A stretch of DNA of 64,000 nt from Pseudochelatococcus sp047501465 (GCF_047501465.1 NZ_JAZDRL010000002.1:868001-932000); one strand, 5' to 3'; positions 1-9,150 are shown, counted from the first letter of the stretch. A program made the numbers and translations. Notes: generated by a model from the letters alone, not told the origin.

Positions 1-287
1 ACGCCATCGAATTCAGCTGCTTCGGGCAGGGCGTCGCGTTTTTGTGTTATATTAGGCCAGACTTTTGCATAATCTGCGTTCAACTTAAGCCATTTTTCAA
101 GGCCCGGCTCTGTATCTGCGCTGATGGCCTCTGCAGGGCATTCAGGTTCGCAGACACCGCAATCAATGCACTCGTCTGGGTGAATGACAAGCATATTTTC
201 ACCCTCGTAGAAGCAGTCTACAGGGCAAACTTCAACGCAATCAGTATACTTGCACCGAATGCAATTGTCGGTGACGACGTAGGGCAT
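1..287 (-). CDS. fdxA: 7Fe-type ferredoxin FdxA, cut by the window edge
   Basis: The first 95 codons are present and the C-terminus lies outside the window. FdxA-family proteins are about 110 residues long, so roughly 15-20 residues are missing. The N-terminus has a CxxCxxxxCxxxCP-type cluster (Cys9, Cys12, Cys17, Cys21) and a second CIDCGVCEPECP cluster around residues 40-51. Together these bind one [3Fe-4S] and one [4Fe-4S] cluster in this family. It is a soluble cytoplasmic electron carrier. The ATG start follows a GGAGGGG-like ribosome binding site. It lies downstream of the S4 protein and the helicase on the same strand, an order known in Hyphomicrobiales. Family call is secure. Confidence 0.95.
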   Translation of the reverse strand, partial: MPYVVTDNCIRCKYTDCVEVCPVDCFYEGENMLVIHPDECIDCGVCEPECPAEAISADTEPGLEKWLKLNADYAKVWPNITQKRDALPEAAEFDG

Positions 288-575
288 TCACCCCTCCTGC
301 TGTCGGGCATCTACGTCAATTAAGACCCCGACGCCTCGAGTAGACCTAGAGCAATATACGATTATTTGCAGTCGTATATTGTTCTTATTAATGGGTGCGC
401 TAGCTTACGAACCCTAACATCAAACCGCGCCATGCAAACCTTGCTCAACGTCAATCTTGCTTGTAGCGCGCCATATTTGGAGTTTTTCCAATATGAGGCC
501 TTGCTCTAGCGGCAATTGTCGCCAGGTGCAAGCGCTGTGTTATTATCTGTGCTGTCACGTTTTTGCATGACCTTG

Positions 576-869
576 TCATTCGCGGACTAACGATGTGCTT
601 ACAATTTGGTATAATTGTTGCGCTTCAGGGGCGCTGCCGCGATGCTGAGCAAATCCTTGCACTTTGATAACCATTGTTGCATGTGCCAGCGCTAATGTCA
701 GTATGTCTCCCGCATGAACCGGTTTAGCAGGATCCATGATCCGTTGGCCATGAAAGCGAACATGCCCTTCACGCACTAATTTGGCTGCAAGTGTTCGTGT
801 CCGCGCCATGCGCGCGTGCCAGAGCCACTTATCAAGGCGTTGGCGCGTTAGAAACTCCGATTCTGGCAC
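576..869 (-). CDS. S4-domain RNA-binding protein (HslR/YrfH family)
   Basis: A small basic protein with one S4 RNA-binding domain. The stretch around RQRLDKWLWHARMARTRT, followed by KLVREGHVRF and a GDILTL segment, is the S4 signature. Members of this family bind structured RNA or stalled 50S subunits (the heat-shock protein Hsp15 type). It starts 107 bp downstream of the helicase and probably shares its transcript. There is no ATG near the expected start. A GTG at 869 gives about 97 residues and fits family length, while a TTG at 908 would add 13 residues, so the start is uncertain. The function in alphaproteobacteria is known only by homology. Confidence 0.85.
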   Translation of the reverse strand: MPESEFLTRQRLDKWLWHARMARTRTLAAKLVREGHVRFHGQRIMDPAKPVHAGDILTLALAHATMVIKVQGFAQHRGSAPEAQQLYQIVSTSLVRE

Positions 870-975
870 AGCCTGCTTCCCGAGTACAAAAGAGCAGCTC
901 CCAATCAATTATGATCAGAAACTGCTCTCAGGTATTTGCGGTTGAGCGAGCTCTGACCGAGAAGTGCTTTAGTTG

Positions 976-3900
976 TTATTTTTTATCGTTCCCACCTTCA
1001 AGGGCTTGCTTAAGCGCTGCGAGCTTGGCGAAAGGCGAATCAGGATCGGGCGCGCGATCTATACGTGATGTCCCCTTACGTTCCTGCCAAGGCTTACCAT
1101 GCGCACCATGGCCTTTGCCCGCGCCAGGGTGAGTGTTACGGCCGCGGTTGCGGTTGAAGGAGCGATCGTCATTTCCGCCTTCCCGTGAGCCACCCTCTTG
1201 CCCACGTGAACGAGGTGCGCCGCCAAAGCGCTCAAGACGCTGGTGGCGCTCCTGACGGCCATGGCCATCACGCGCAGATGCATCACCTGTCTTTTGATCC
1301 GTACCCTCACCAGCACCCTGATGATTGCGCTGCTGTCCGCGTGAATTGTCCCCGCGGCCACGGCGATCGTGCTGACGTGGTGTGTGCTGGTGTCGATGTG
1401 GACGCCAGATTTCAATCTCTTCCACCGCGGTCTGTGAAGGCGCTTTCTGCTCATCTGCAACTTCTGTGGCATCTTGAGCTGGAGCGGCTTCTGCAGGTGC
1501 TGCCTCAGTCGTTACTTCGCTGTCATCTGCGGCCAACTCTGTTGTTTCAACAGAGAGCGTTTCTGGGGAAACAGCATCAGCCATGACGACAGCTTCAGTT
1601 TGCGGTGCGAGGTCACCAGCAACTGCAATGGCGTCCACATTGTCAGCACTTGCTGGTGCTGCGATCAGGCGAGGGGCTGCTACCAGCTCAACCGTGATTG
1701 CAGGACCCGTGCGTTTTTCAGCGTTGTAGCCTAGTGATTTCAGGATCGAGGCAAAATCCTCACCCGCACAGCCCGCGAGAGACGTCATCGCAACCGTGAC
1801 CACGAACCCGTCGCCATCCGCCGTACCTGCTGGTGGTTCACCAGGGGTGACGCCAGGCTTATAGGCAATTGCAGGGCGGATCAGATCAGCAAGGCGTTCC
1901 AGAATATCAACCCGTAGCACCCGTTCACCGCATACGCGAAAACCGGCGGCACGGTAAAGGCCTTTGGCGACATCCGGCAGCAACTTGAACGAGGTGCGGC
2001 CAGAAGATGCAAGATGCGCTATATCATCAAGGCCTGGCTGGTCTGGGCCGCCATTCTTAAGTGCCCACAATTGCGCAGCAAGTGCACGCGGTGCGGGTTT
2101 CAGAAGCTGGGGAATATACAGGTGGAAGGCACCAAAACGTACGCCATGGCGGCGCAACGCCGAGCGGCTGTCCTGGTCAAGTGTTTTCACATCCTGTGCC
2201 ACGCGTGAGCGTTCGAGCACCCCTAATGATTCCACGATCTGGAATGCGATGCCGCGAGCAAGGCCGGTAATTTCTTCGGCGCTCTCAAGCAAATCAAGGG
2301 AGCCTAGCAGCTTGGTCACATGCGCTTTGAGCCATGTGGAAAGGCGTGTTTCTACCTTTTCGCGGGCCCCAGCGGCCAGAGAATCATCTGCCAGCAGGCG
2401 GAAGCCGGGGCTAAGCAGCTTTTCGCCTTCAATCAGCTTGCCAACACTATCGCCATTCCAGCGGATGATGCCGTCATTGGCGAGCACGAACGTATCGTCG
2501 GCACTGTTCGAGAATCGATCAGCGCGCGCTTCGATCTCACTTGCGAGTGCTTTTTGGGCGGCGGCACGCAGTGCGCGTACTTCCTGGCCTCCCACTTGCC
2601 CTTCCGCTTCCGCATCCGGCGCAAACTGGAATCCCTGCAAGTGGCCAATGTGTTGGCCTTCAACCAGGACATCGCCTGCGGTGGTAACTTCAGCTTCGAG
2701 CATCGTATTCTCTCTCAGGCGTCGCATCAGGACGCTGGTGCGGCGATCCACAAAACGGCTAGCTAGCCGCTCATGTAACGCGTCAGATAGTCTGTCCTCT
2801 ACCTTACGGGTGACGCTCTGCCAATGGCCTGGATCGCGTAACCAGTCAGGTCTGTTAGCTACAAAGGTCCATGTGCGCACCTGCGCAATGCGCCCTGATA
2901 GCGTATCGATATCACCGTCAGTCCGATCCACATGGCGAATTTGCCTAGCAAACCAATCATCCGCGATGGTGCCAGAGCGCATCAACGATTGATAGATGGT
3001 GCCGACAAGATCAGCATGGGCTGCTGCAGCAACCTTCCGATAATCGGGAACCTGACAGACCTCCCACAGTCTTTCAACTGCGCTTTTGCTCTGGGCAAGA
3101 TCGCGGATCATAGAATCTCGCGCCAGAACATCAAGTGCTGCCAAATCCTCGGCAATCGGAGCGCGCGTCAGCCCCGGTTCTGAAGGGGTTGCAGCAAGAC
3201 TTGTCTGTAGATGGGAAATCGTTCGAAAATCAAGCTCTGGATTGCGCCATTGCAGAATCCGCACTGGCTCAAACCTGTGATCTTCCACCGCTTCCACGAT
3301 TTCTGGATCAAAAGCCTTGGCCCGACCGGTTGTCCCGAACGTGCCATCCTGCAGATGTCGGCCTGCACGCCCTGCAATCTGGCCGATTTCTGCGGAGTTG
3401 AGAGGGCGAAAACCATAGCCATCAAACTTGCGATTCGCGGCAAAAGCGACGTGATCAACATCGAGATTGAGGCCCATACCAATAGCATCAGTCGCGACGA
3501 TATAATCCACATCACCTGACTGATAGAGCTCTACCTGTGCATTACGCGTGCGTGGGGATAACGCGCCAAGCACCACCGCTGCTCCGCCATGTTGGCGGCG
3601 AATCAGTTCGGCAATGGCGTAAACTTCTTCTGCGGAGAACGCCACAATGGCGGAGCGGCGTGGTAGCCGGGTAATTTTTTTCTCGCCGGCAAATGAGAGT
3701 GTGGACAATCGCGGTCGTGAAATAATATTCGCGCCGGGAAGCAGCTGTTCAACGAGCGGCCGCATGGTGGATGCACCGATAATGAGCGTTTCTGCGCTTC
3801 CGCGCATATTCAGCAGTCTGTCAGTGAACACATGGCCGCGATCAAAATGACTTGCGAGCTGGATTTCGTCGATAGCGCAGAATGCGACATTAACATCGCG

Positions 3901-4215
3901 CGGCATCGCTTCAATGGTGGCGATCCAGTAGCGGGCATTCGGAGGTTTAATCTTTTCCTCACCCGTGATGAGGGCGACAGCATCAACGCCTGCTCGCTCG
4001 ACAACGCGATTATAAATCTCACGCGCCAGCAAACGCAGCGGCAGACCAATCATGCCGCTTTCGTAGCCCAGCAATCTCTCGATAGCGAGATGTGTCTTGC
4101 CGGTGTTCGTTGGACCAAGAACGGCAGTCACGCCACGTGCGCGGATACGCAAGGGTAACGAACGGGGCAGGGGATTTATGGCCATAAAATCTTTATATTC
4201 TCGCGAACCTGGCAT
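976..4215 (-). CDS. SUV3-like DEAD/DEAH-box RNA helicase
   Basis: A large superfamily-2 helicase related to the mitochondrial SUV3 RNA helicase and typical of alphaproteobacteria. Visible motifs are Walker A GPTNTGKT (residues 34-41), DEIQ as motif II (116-119), a GAST-type motif III near 147-150, and QIAGRAGR as motif VI (279-286). The last 150 or so residues are low-complexity, rich in Arg, His, Gly and Gln, and are probably an RNA-contacting tail. In mitochondria SUV3 partners an exoribonuclease; the bacterial role is inferred to be RNA unwinding in turnover. The ATG at 4215 gives the full length. A second ATG at 4185 is equally possible, because homology begins just after it. Confidence 0.9.
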   Translation of the reverse strand: MPGSREYKDFMAINPLPRSLPLRIRARGVTAVLGPTNTGKTHLAIERLLGYESGMIGLPLRLLAREIYNRVVERAGVDAVALITGEEKIKPPNARYWIATIEAMPRDVNVAFCAIDEIQLASHFDRGHVFTDRLLNMRGSAETLIIGASTMRPLVEQLLPGANIISRPRLSTLSFAGEKKITRLPRRSAIVAFSAEEVYAIAELIRRQHGGAAVVLGALSPRTRNAQVELYQSGDVDYIVATDAIGMGLNLDVDHVAFAANRKFDGYGFRPLNSAEIGQIAGRAGRHLQDGTFGTTGRAKAFDPEIVEAVEDHRFEPVRILQWRNPELDFRTISHLQTSLAATPSEPGLTRAPIAEDLAALDVLARDSMIRDLAQSKSAVERLWEVCQVPDYRKVAAAAHADLVGTIYQSLMRSGTIADDWFARQIRHVDRTDGDIDTLSGRIAQVRTWTFVANRPDWLRDPGHWQSVTRKVEDRLSDALHERLASRFVDRRTSVLMRRLRENTMLEAEVTTAGDVLVEGQHIGHLQGFQFAPDAEAEGQVGGQEVRALRAAAQKALASEIEARADRFSNSADDTFVLANDGIIRWNGDSVGKLIEGEKLLSPGFRLLADDSLAAGAREKVETRLSTWLKAHVTKLLGSLDLLESAEEITGLARGIAFQIVESLGVLERSRVAQDVKTLDQDSRSALRRHGVRFGAFHLYIPQLLKPAPRALAAQLWALKNGGPDQPGLDDIAHLASSGRTSFKLLPDVAKGLYRAAGFRVCGERVLRVDILERLADLIRPAIAYKPGVTPGEPPAGTADGDGFVVTVAMTSLAGCAGEDFASILKSLGYNAEKRTGPAITVELVAAPRLIAAPASADNVDAIAVAGDLAPQTEAVVMADAVSPETLSVETTELAADDSEVTTEAAPAEAAPAQDATEVADEQKAPSQTAVEEIEIWRPHRHQHTPRQHDRRGRGDNSRGQQRNHQGAGEGTDQKTGDASARDGHGRQERHQRLERFGGAPRSRGQEGGSREGGNDDRSFNRNRGRNTHPGAGKGHGAHGKPWQERKGTSRIDRAPDPDSPFAKLAALKQALEGGNDKK

Positions 4216-4562
4216 CGGACATGCGCGGGAAGATAGTGCGTGTTTACATAAAGCGTCATCCGGACTGCGCTTTGATGTTTTTACTGATACGTCATCCCGG
4301 CATCAGGAGAAAGAGGTTGAGGGTAAATTACCATTCTAAACAGGCTTCAGCCTAGTCTGAAGGAAATATTGGGTGCGCAGGCGATTCGATCAACCAAGCA
4401 TAGCAATAATTTATGAGTTACCCTTGTCATTGATGTCCTGAGCAGATTCGATTACGGGTGAAATCACAGCTGTTCCGGGCCACCATAATTTATGCCGAGG
4501 CTGGCATTCATTCTTAACGAGGCATCTATGACGGCGATTAGCCAGGTGCAATTTGAATATGA
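4216..4562. other. Intergenic region between helicase and DUF3108 gene
   Basis: This 347-base stretch separates two genes on the minus strand and must hold the helicase promoter if the gene is not co-transcribed with the DUF3108 gene. I see no RNA gene, strong hairpin or repeat in it. Confidence 0.4.
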
Positions 4563-5423
4563 TTAGTTGCTGGCTCGGATGGTCGGTATCGATGAAGGAG
4601 CGCTACGGCCTCCCGGAAAGCGGGATGCTTCAATTATCACAAGGCCAACGGGTGAGCGCACTGAAATACGGTAAGGAATAAACAGGCGTCCGTCGGGGGA
4701 GGGCGCGAGCCATACCTCTATGTCCTTGTTATTCTCCATGAACGCCGTTTCTGGCCGGTTGGCTACGTGTCCTGCTATGGGGCGGTAGCGACCTGCACAA
4801 ATTGCGACCGTACCAGAAAAAGCGCGGCCGTTGATTTTCTGGGCGCGCGTGAAAGACAGCGGCACATCAAACCGGGCAGAACCATCGAAAAGTGGCAGTG
4901 TACGGTTGCATGCTGCTGGATCGCCCGCTACGGCCTTGCCGGCCACCGGCATAAGCAGGGCGCTAACCGGGTCGATAATATTGCGTGTGTCTTCGTCGCG
5001 CAAAGCGATACGCTGTTTACGTTCGGGAATAGGCGGTGTGATCTTGAGTGCTTGCACACCACCATTCGCAAGCGCCATGCGCACGCTAACAGATTTATCA
5101 CCAGATGCTGTCGTCACCGCGAATTTGGTCGGATATACGGCTGCATCGGAGAGTATGCCAGATGCGCTTGCTGCACCTTTGCCGCCCGTCATGACGCCTG
5201 CAAGGCCGGTCAAACGTGTCCAGACATCGATTTTATAGTCATCACCATTCACGATGGCTTTCAGTTGCGCAACGCCAATCTGCATGCCCATGAGCGTGAT
5301 ATCATAGCGACCTTCGAGGCCACCAAAATCGTTTTGCGCTTCAGCACTGTGCGCGATGGCGCCAAAGGCAGCCATTGTTGCAAAACTCGCAGCTGCAATG
5401 ATCGCAAAGGGTCGCCGTTTCAT
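4563..5423 (-). CDS. DUF3108-domain exported protein
   Basis: A 286-residue protein with a cleavable N-terminal signal (hydrophobic stretch about residues 7-25 ending in AHSAEA), so it is exported to the periplasm. The body matches the DUF3108 pattern: a repeated beta-rich segment starting GRYDITLMGMQIG, then a DPVSALLMPV motif near the middle. This domain of unknown biochemical function is common in alphaproteobacteria and usually lies near rpmB, as here. The gene is divergent from rpmB with a 438-bp spacer. Function is unknown; the family assignment is fairly sure. Confidence 0.8.
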   Translation of the reverse strand: MKRRPFAIIAAASFATMAAFGAIAHSAEAQNDFGGLEGRYDITLMGMQIGVAQLKAIVNGDDYKIDVWTRLTGLAGVMTGGKGAASASGILSDAAVYPTKFAVTTASGDKSVSVRMALANGGVQALKITPPIPERKQRIALRDEDTRNIIDPVSALLMPVAGKAVAGDPAACNRTLPLFDGSARFDVPLSFTRAQKINGRAFSGTVAICAGRYRPIAGHVANRPETAFMENNKDIEVWLAPSPDGRLFIPYRISVRSPVGLVIIEASRFPGGRSAPSSIPTIRASN

Positions 5424-5861
5424 AACGCTGATTACTCCGTACCCGACGATTCTTATGGAATGTGCATGCTCAATCGCCTGCCATCCCTGGTTTAGAGAAT
5501 CATCTCACTCAGTCACGCTCCCAGAATCACCCTACTATGGATAATGATTTGTAAACGCTCGCCATAAAAATGCGCCCAAATACCAGGATAACGTAATTCG
5601 TGGTGCCATACATGTCTTAATATAGGTTATTGGTAGACGCTGCCGTGCTCTTAAGTGCTTGTAGCCTCTCAAAACCATGAGAGATTGCGCCATGTCGATG
5701 ACAAAGCGCGGGTTGCGCCTTGACGTTAGGTTGCATTTTACATTATACAGCCGCATCTTTCATGGGACATGAGGTGTCCAGAGTCCCGGCGGAAACGTCG
5801 GGCTTTCGCTGTTATAGTAATAGCAGGGTGCCTCGTTAGCGAAAAACAAGGATAGAGCGTC
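5424..5861. promoter_or_regulatory. Divergent promoter region upstream of rpmB
   Basis: 438 bases between the divergent DUF3108 and rpmB genes. It must contain promoters in both directions. Near the rpmB side it holds a hairpin, listed separately. The rpmB start is preceded by AAGGA at the expected distance. No other gene-like signal is seen. Confidence 0.5.
5785..5802 (+). promoter_or_regulatory. GNRA-tetraloop hairpin in the rpmB leader
   Basis: CCCGGCG and CGTCGGG pair over seven bases (one G-U) around a GAAA tetraloop, 60 bases upstream of the rpmB start. It could be a leader structure used in autoregulation of the ribosomal protein, or a weak terminator for upstream transcription. The run of T after it is poor. 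The role is inference. Confidence 0.4.
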
Positions 5862-6158
5862 ATGGCACGCCGCTGCGAACTGACGGGCAAGGCCGTCCTG
5901 ACTGGCCACCTCGTGAGCCACTCGAACCACAAGACCAAGCGTCGGTTCCTCCCTAACCTCGTCAAGGTGACGTTGCAGTCGGAGGCTCTGGAGCGTTCTG
6001 TGCGTCTGCGCATCAGTGCACATGCTCTTCGCTCGGTTGAGCACCGCGGTGGTCTGGATGCATTCCTGATCAAGGCTGGTGAAGATACGCTGTCGCAGGG
6101 TGCACGCCTCCTGAAGCGCGAAATCACCAAGAAGCACGTGGAAGCTGTTGCTGGCTGA
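5862..6158 (+). CDS. rpmB: 50S ribosomal protein L28
   Basis: 98 residues, the usual length of alphaproteobacterial L28. The N-terminus MARRCELTGK and the segment SHSNHKTKRRFLPNL are diagnostic. It is a structural component of the large ribosomal subunit. The ATG is preceded by an AAGGA ribosome binding site eight bases upstream. It is followed after seven bases by the transporter gene, so the two are probably co-transcribed up to the terminator at 6814. Confidence 0.98.
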   Translation: MARRCELTGKAVLTGHLVSHSNHKTKRRFLPNLVKVTLQSEALERSVRLRISAHALRSVEHRGGLDAFLIKAGEDTLSQGARLLKREITKKHVEAVAG

Positions 6159-6165
6159 GCCAACA

Positions 6166-6777
6166 ATGGGTCGGTTGCGGATGGATTTTAAGCGGCTATG
6201 GTGGCCTGTAGCCGCCATGGCTGCTATTGTTGTTTTATCTAACATTGCCGTCCAATATCCATTCACACCTTGGGGCTTGCAGGATTACCTCACCTGGGGT
6301 GCGTTTACTTATCCTGTTGCATTTCTTGTCACTGATCTGACAAATCGTCGTTTCGGCGTTAGTGCTGCTCGGCGACTTGTTGGGGTTGGCTTTGTGCTGG
6401 CGGTAGTTGTGTCAGCCATAGTCTCTGAACCGCGCATTGCTGCGGCCTCTGGGATTGCCTTTCTGTTTGGGCAATTACTGGATGTGTCGGTATTTAATCG
6501 GTTGCGTCAGCTATCCTGGTGGTGTGCGCCTTTAGCGTCTGGCCTTATCGGTTCTGCTATTGATACAGCCTTGTTTTTCTCGCTCGCTTTTGCCGGTGCT
6601 GTGACGGATGTTGCTGCATATAGCTTTATGGGGCTAAGCGTAACGGCACCTGTGTGGATGGCGTGGGCAGTGAGTGACTTTTTGGTTAAGGTGGCAATGG
6701 CACTATTGATGCTCGTACCATACGGCGCGCTGTTGCGCGCGGTGGTGCCGGTGGACGCAGCCCGCAATGCAGGCTAG
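6166..6777 (+). CDS. VUT-family (YhhQ-type) queuosine precursor transporter
   Basis: A polytopic inner-membrane protein of about 203 residues with roughly six hydrophobic segments. The pattern YPVAFLVTDLTNRRFG near residue 50 and the later LIGSAIDTALFF segment are typical of the VUT/DUF165 family. These proteins import queuosine precursors such as preQ0/preQ1 for tRNA modification. The ATG at 6166, seven bases after the rpmB stop, is the likely start, and an in-frame ATG at 6181 is the alternative. A terminator follows at 6814. Confidence 0.88.
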   Translation: MGRLRMDFKRLWWPVAAMAAIVVLSNIAVQYPFTPWGLQDYLTWGAFTYPVAFLVTDLTNRRFGVSAARRLVGVGFVLAVVVSAIVSEPRIAAASGIAFLFGQLLDVSVFNRLRQLSWWCAPLASGLIGSAIDTALFFSLAFAGAVTDVAAYSFMGLSVTAPVWMAWAVSDFLVKVAMALLMLVPYGALLRAVVPVDAARNAG

Positions 6778-6813
6778 GTGCTGAGATTTTGCTATTTATC
6801 TCTATAGATTATT

Positions 6814-6849
6814 AAAAACCCCGGCATAGATTTTATGTCCGGGGTTTTT
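6814..6849 (+). terminator. Rho-independent terminator after the rpmB operon
   Basis: AAAAACCCCGG-CATA pairs with TATG-TCCGGGGTTTTT across a five-base loop (one bulged base), followed by a T-rich tract. The flanking A-run means it may also work in the opposite direction. Confidence 0.85.
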
Positions 6850-7118
6850 GTTGTTGTTTTAATCTATAGTTTTAACTGGGGCGGAGGCCAGCTCTGATTA
6901 AGCGCTGCACGCTTTGGCCAATAGATGCCGCAGATTTAACGTAGACTCGCCATTCCTTGGTGCAGGAAGCCAGTTTGCTTCTTTATCTGTGCCGGGTGAT
7001 CTGCGTTGAAGACAAGAGCCGGCTTCATTGCGGGCTATTTGCACGTCTTGATTCTAAGCCTCGCAATCAAGCGATTTACCGGGCCATAGCCCAATCCGAA
7101 GTATCATTAAGCTTGATG
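6850..7118. other. Intergenic spacer with no recognised gene
   Basis: About 270 bases between the rpmB-operon terminator and the convergent end of the VOC gene. Short open frames exist but have no ribosome binding site or family resemblance. I see no RNA gene here. Confidence 0.4.
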
Positions 7119-7511
7119 TCATGCGGATACAGCAGTGCAGAGTTCGACGAGAATGCCATCCGGGCAACGCACATATGAGACAATCTGTCCCCAAGGCTTC
7201 TCTGTAGGAAGAGAAAGCTCCTCCGCACCTGCAGTGATTGCTTGCAAGTGAGCCGCGCTAACATCCGCTGTTATAAACGCCACCTCCATGCCTAGAGGCG
7301 CTTTTGACGTATGTGCTGATACATGGCCAGTTGAAAAATTTGATTCTGCTAGTTCATCAGCTGCAAAAGCTAGAGTTGTTTCTCCCGTTTCCAGCTCTCC
7401 ATATGTTCCTGATTCATGGAGAAACCGTACTGGAAAACCGAATGCCTGCGTGAAAAATGCTAAAGATGCAGCCACATCAGGAACATATGCAATCGTGTAA
7501 CCGAATTTCAC
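7119..7511 (-). CDS. VOC-family (glyoxalase/bleomycin-resistance fold) protein
   Basis: A 130-residue single-domain protein with the vicinal-oxygen-chelate pattern. It starts KFGYTIAYVPDVAASLAFF, continues through a GYGE-like ETGETTLAFA segment, and ends with QIVSYVRCPDGILVELC, where the glutamate before the end is a usual metal ligand. The start is a GTG at 7511 backed by a strong GGAGGG site. Members act as glyoxalases, dioxygenases or antibiotic-binding proteins, so the substrate cannot be said. It is the last host gene before the prophage. Confidence 0.82.
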   Translation of the reverse strand: MKFGYTIAYVPDVAASLAFFTQAFGFPVRFLHESGTYGELETGETTLAFAADELAESNFSTGHVSAHTSKAPLGMEVAFITADVSAAHLQAITAGAEELSLPTEKPWGQIVSYVRCPDGILVELCTAVSA

Positions 7512-7665
7512 TACGAGGCCCTCCAGTTTTGGTTCTGGATAGATAGCAAGTGTGAAGCTGCATGTATGTAAGCAGGTGCAGCGACTTCGTGCCTATCTTA
7601 AGACGATCACAGACCATCAATATAGCGAAGGGCATCATCTGTTTTAGGTTTGATATAGTCGGGGG

Positions 7666-7694
7666 ATAAAAAAGGGGTGGTGTGCTGGGTGGGA
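7666..7694 (+). repeat. attL: left prophage attachment repeat
   Basis: These 29 bases match 52951-52979 at 28 positions, with the mismatch at 7676. The last 18 bases (7677-7694, GTGGTGTGCTGGGTGGGA) are identical and carry the CCA end, the 3' acceptor strand and the start of the T stem of tRNA-Lys. The rest of the tRNA is absent here, so this is a displaced 3' fragment, as expected at the distal att site after tRNA integration. Confidence 0.9.
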
Positions 7695-7730
7695 GTGCAG
7701 AAAGTTTTATGCATCAATTAGTTAAGTGAT

Positions 7731-7788
7731 GGTTGGACATAAATTTCACTTACTGTTTTTCTTTGTGATTTTATAACAGTGTCCAACC
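7731..7788. repeat. Left integrase arm-type sites (inverted GTTGGAC pair)
   Basis: GGTTGGACA at 7731-7739 and its exact reverse complement TGTCCAACC at 7780-7788 flank an AT-rich spacer of 40 bases, 37 bases inside attL. The same GTTGGAC/GTCCAAC heptamers recur in inverted orientation next to attR. This arrangement fits arm-type binding sites for a lambda-class integrase. The last bases overlap the integrase stop codon. Confidence 0.6.
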
Positions 7789-8885
7789 TATTTGCGATCC
7801 TTGTCTGCCTTTGTCAGCAGTGGAATTGCACTTTTAGCCAAAACCTTTTGCTGGGCTGCTCGCACGTAACGGTCTACCTCCTTAGAGGTTTTATGTCCCG
7901 TTACGGCCATAATCTGTCGATCCGATGCGCCGCTCTCCGCCAAACGTGTAGACATGGCTTTTCTTAATCCGTGGGCAGAGCATTGCGAAAGGCCAGCTTC
8001 ATCGCACCATTTACGAAAACGGTTGCCAAATCCATTGGACGTAAATGGTTGCCCATAATCTGTAACCAGAAATGTTAAATCACCAACAGGACTTGCCTCA
8101 ATGATATTTGAAAGATCAGGGTGGACTGGAATTTCGAGTGTAACAGGGTTTTTGTTGCGGTTCTTGTGTTGTGTAAACTTCAGCCATCCATCTCGAATAT
8201 GTTGTCGGCCAAATTGTACAATATCCGAACGACGCTGCCCCGTATAAAGCAGGAGAGCAAGTGCCAGGCGTGCTTTGGTGCCTATTGGGTGATGTTCTTC
8301 AAATTGCTCAACTTCGCTGATTTCCCAGGAATGAAATCCATTGCCGCTAATACGAAGCTTGGGCACGTCTCTTACTGGATTTATTTTGACGAGGTCAGGC
8401 TCTGCTTGAAGGCCATAAGAGAAAACCTGACGAATGGCTTTCAAACGGTTATTAGCTGCAGCAGGGTAGTCAGCTTTACGATCTCTCAATACCCTGATCG
8501 CCTTTGTTGTCATGCGCTGAAGGGGAAAATCCGCAAATAGTGTTTTTGATTCGGGCTCAATTGGTTCATCCCAAGTCAGCTCTAGTATTCTGCGGCGTGT
8601 TTTACGCGTTTGAGGGGCCAGCTGCCGATACTCTCCAGAGCTGAAATACAGCATGCACAGCCAGCGATAGGTGCCAAATTTAGGAGCTATTGGGCCAGTG
8701 ATATCATTTGCTTTACGATCAGCTATCGCACCATCCAGAGCGAGACGATACTGTTCCATGAATGGTTCGCTCCACGGTATACCCGTGAGCAAAATTTTCC
8801 TTTGGCCTTTTCGGCGGAAATAGCATCGGACCTTGCCATGCCGATCTACATCCTCAATGCAATACTTTGGCAAACGCTTGACCAT
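7788..8885 (-). CDS. int: Prophage tyrosine integrase
   Basis: Catalyses site-specific recombination between phage attP and the tRNA-Lys attB. The 365-residue protein has an N-terminal arm/core-binding region and a C-terminal catalytic domain. Catalytic residues visible are Arg in TGQRRSD (218 or 219), a lysine-rich beta turn near 240, HGLR (His305, Arg308), His331 in GHKT and Tyr340. The start chosen is the ATG at 8885, seven bases after the stop of the HTH gene and preceded by AGGG. Longer upstream versions would overlap that gene. It is the last gene of the leftward early operon and reads toward attL, the common layout for temperate phages. Confidence 0.93.
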   Translation of the reverse strand: MVKRLPKYCIEDVDRHGKVRCYFRRKGQRKILLTGIPWSEPFMEQYRLALDGAIADRKANDITGPIAPKFGTYRWLCMLYFSSGEYRQLAPQTRKTRRRILELTWDEPIEPESKTLFADFPLQRMTTKAIRVLRDRKADYPAAANNRLKAIRQVFSYGLQAEPDLVKINPVRDVPKLRISGNGFHSWEISEVEQFEEHHPIGTKARLALALLLYTGQRRSDIVQFGRQHIRDGWLKFTQHKNRNKNPVTLEIPVHPDLSNIIEASPVGDLTFLVTDYGQPFTSNGFGNRFRKWCDEAGLSQCSAHGLRKAMSTRLAESGASDRQIMAVTGHKTSKEVDRYVRAAQQKVLAKSAIPLLTKADKDRK

Positions 8886-8892
8886 CTCGCCC

Positions 8893-9150
8893 TCACACAG
8901 ATACGCGGCTCCACGGATCATCGTCTTCATGTCCACTGTCGCCCTCAATGGGAAGGCCGCGGAACGCGGCATCAAGATCATCTACGTCCCAGATTCGTCG
9001 ACTATCGATCAGACGTGGACGGGGCATTCTTCCTTCGTTGACCAGTTGCCGAAATTTTGATGAACCAAGTCCCAGATAAAGCGCTGCTTCTGGTTCGCCC
9101 AATCCGCGGCGCAACTGGAAACGGGTTGCTACGGCAGATTTTGTTGCCAT
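8893..9150 (-). CDS. AlpA/excisionase-like HTH DNA-binding protein
   Basis: An 85-residue protein whose core reads LGEPEAALYLGLGSSKFRQLVNEGRMPRPRLID followed by RRIWDVDDLDAAF. This is the MerR-like winged helix pattern of AlpA and excisionase proteins. It lies immediately upstream of the integrase gene and starts directly after the stop codon of its upstream neighbour, so it is translated as part of the same operon. The role as directionality factor is inferred from fold and position. Confidence 0.75.
   Translation of the reverse strand: MATKSAVATRFQLRRGLGEPEAALYLGLGSSKFRQLVNEGRMPRPRLIDSRRIWDVDDLDAAFRGLPIEGDSGHEDDDPWSRVSV

Noticed and set aside
1964..2992. Long plus-strand open frame of 342 codons over the helicase gene
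   Set aside because: It is antisense to the helicase, has an Arg/Ser-rich shadow composition, and no ribosome binding site or recognisable domain.
6957..7178. 73-codon plus-strand frame between the transporter and VOC genes
   Set aside because: No start signal or family likeness; it overlaps the VOC gene end on the other strand.
7677..7694. A second, broken tRNA gene at the left border
   Set aside because: Only the 3' end of tRNA-Lys is present; it is the attL repeat and not a former gene.
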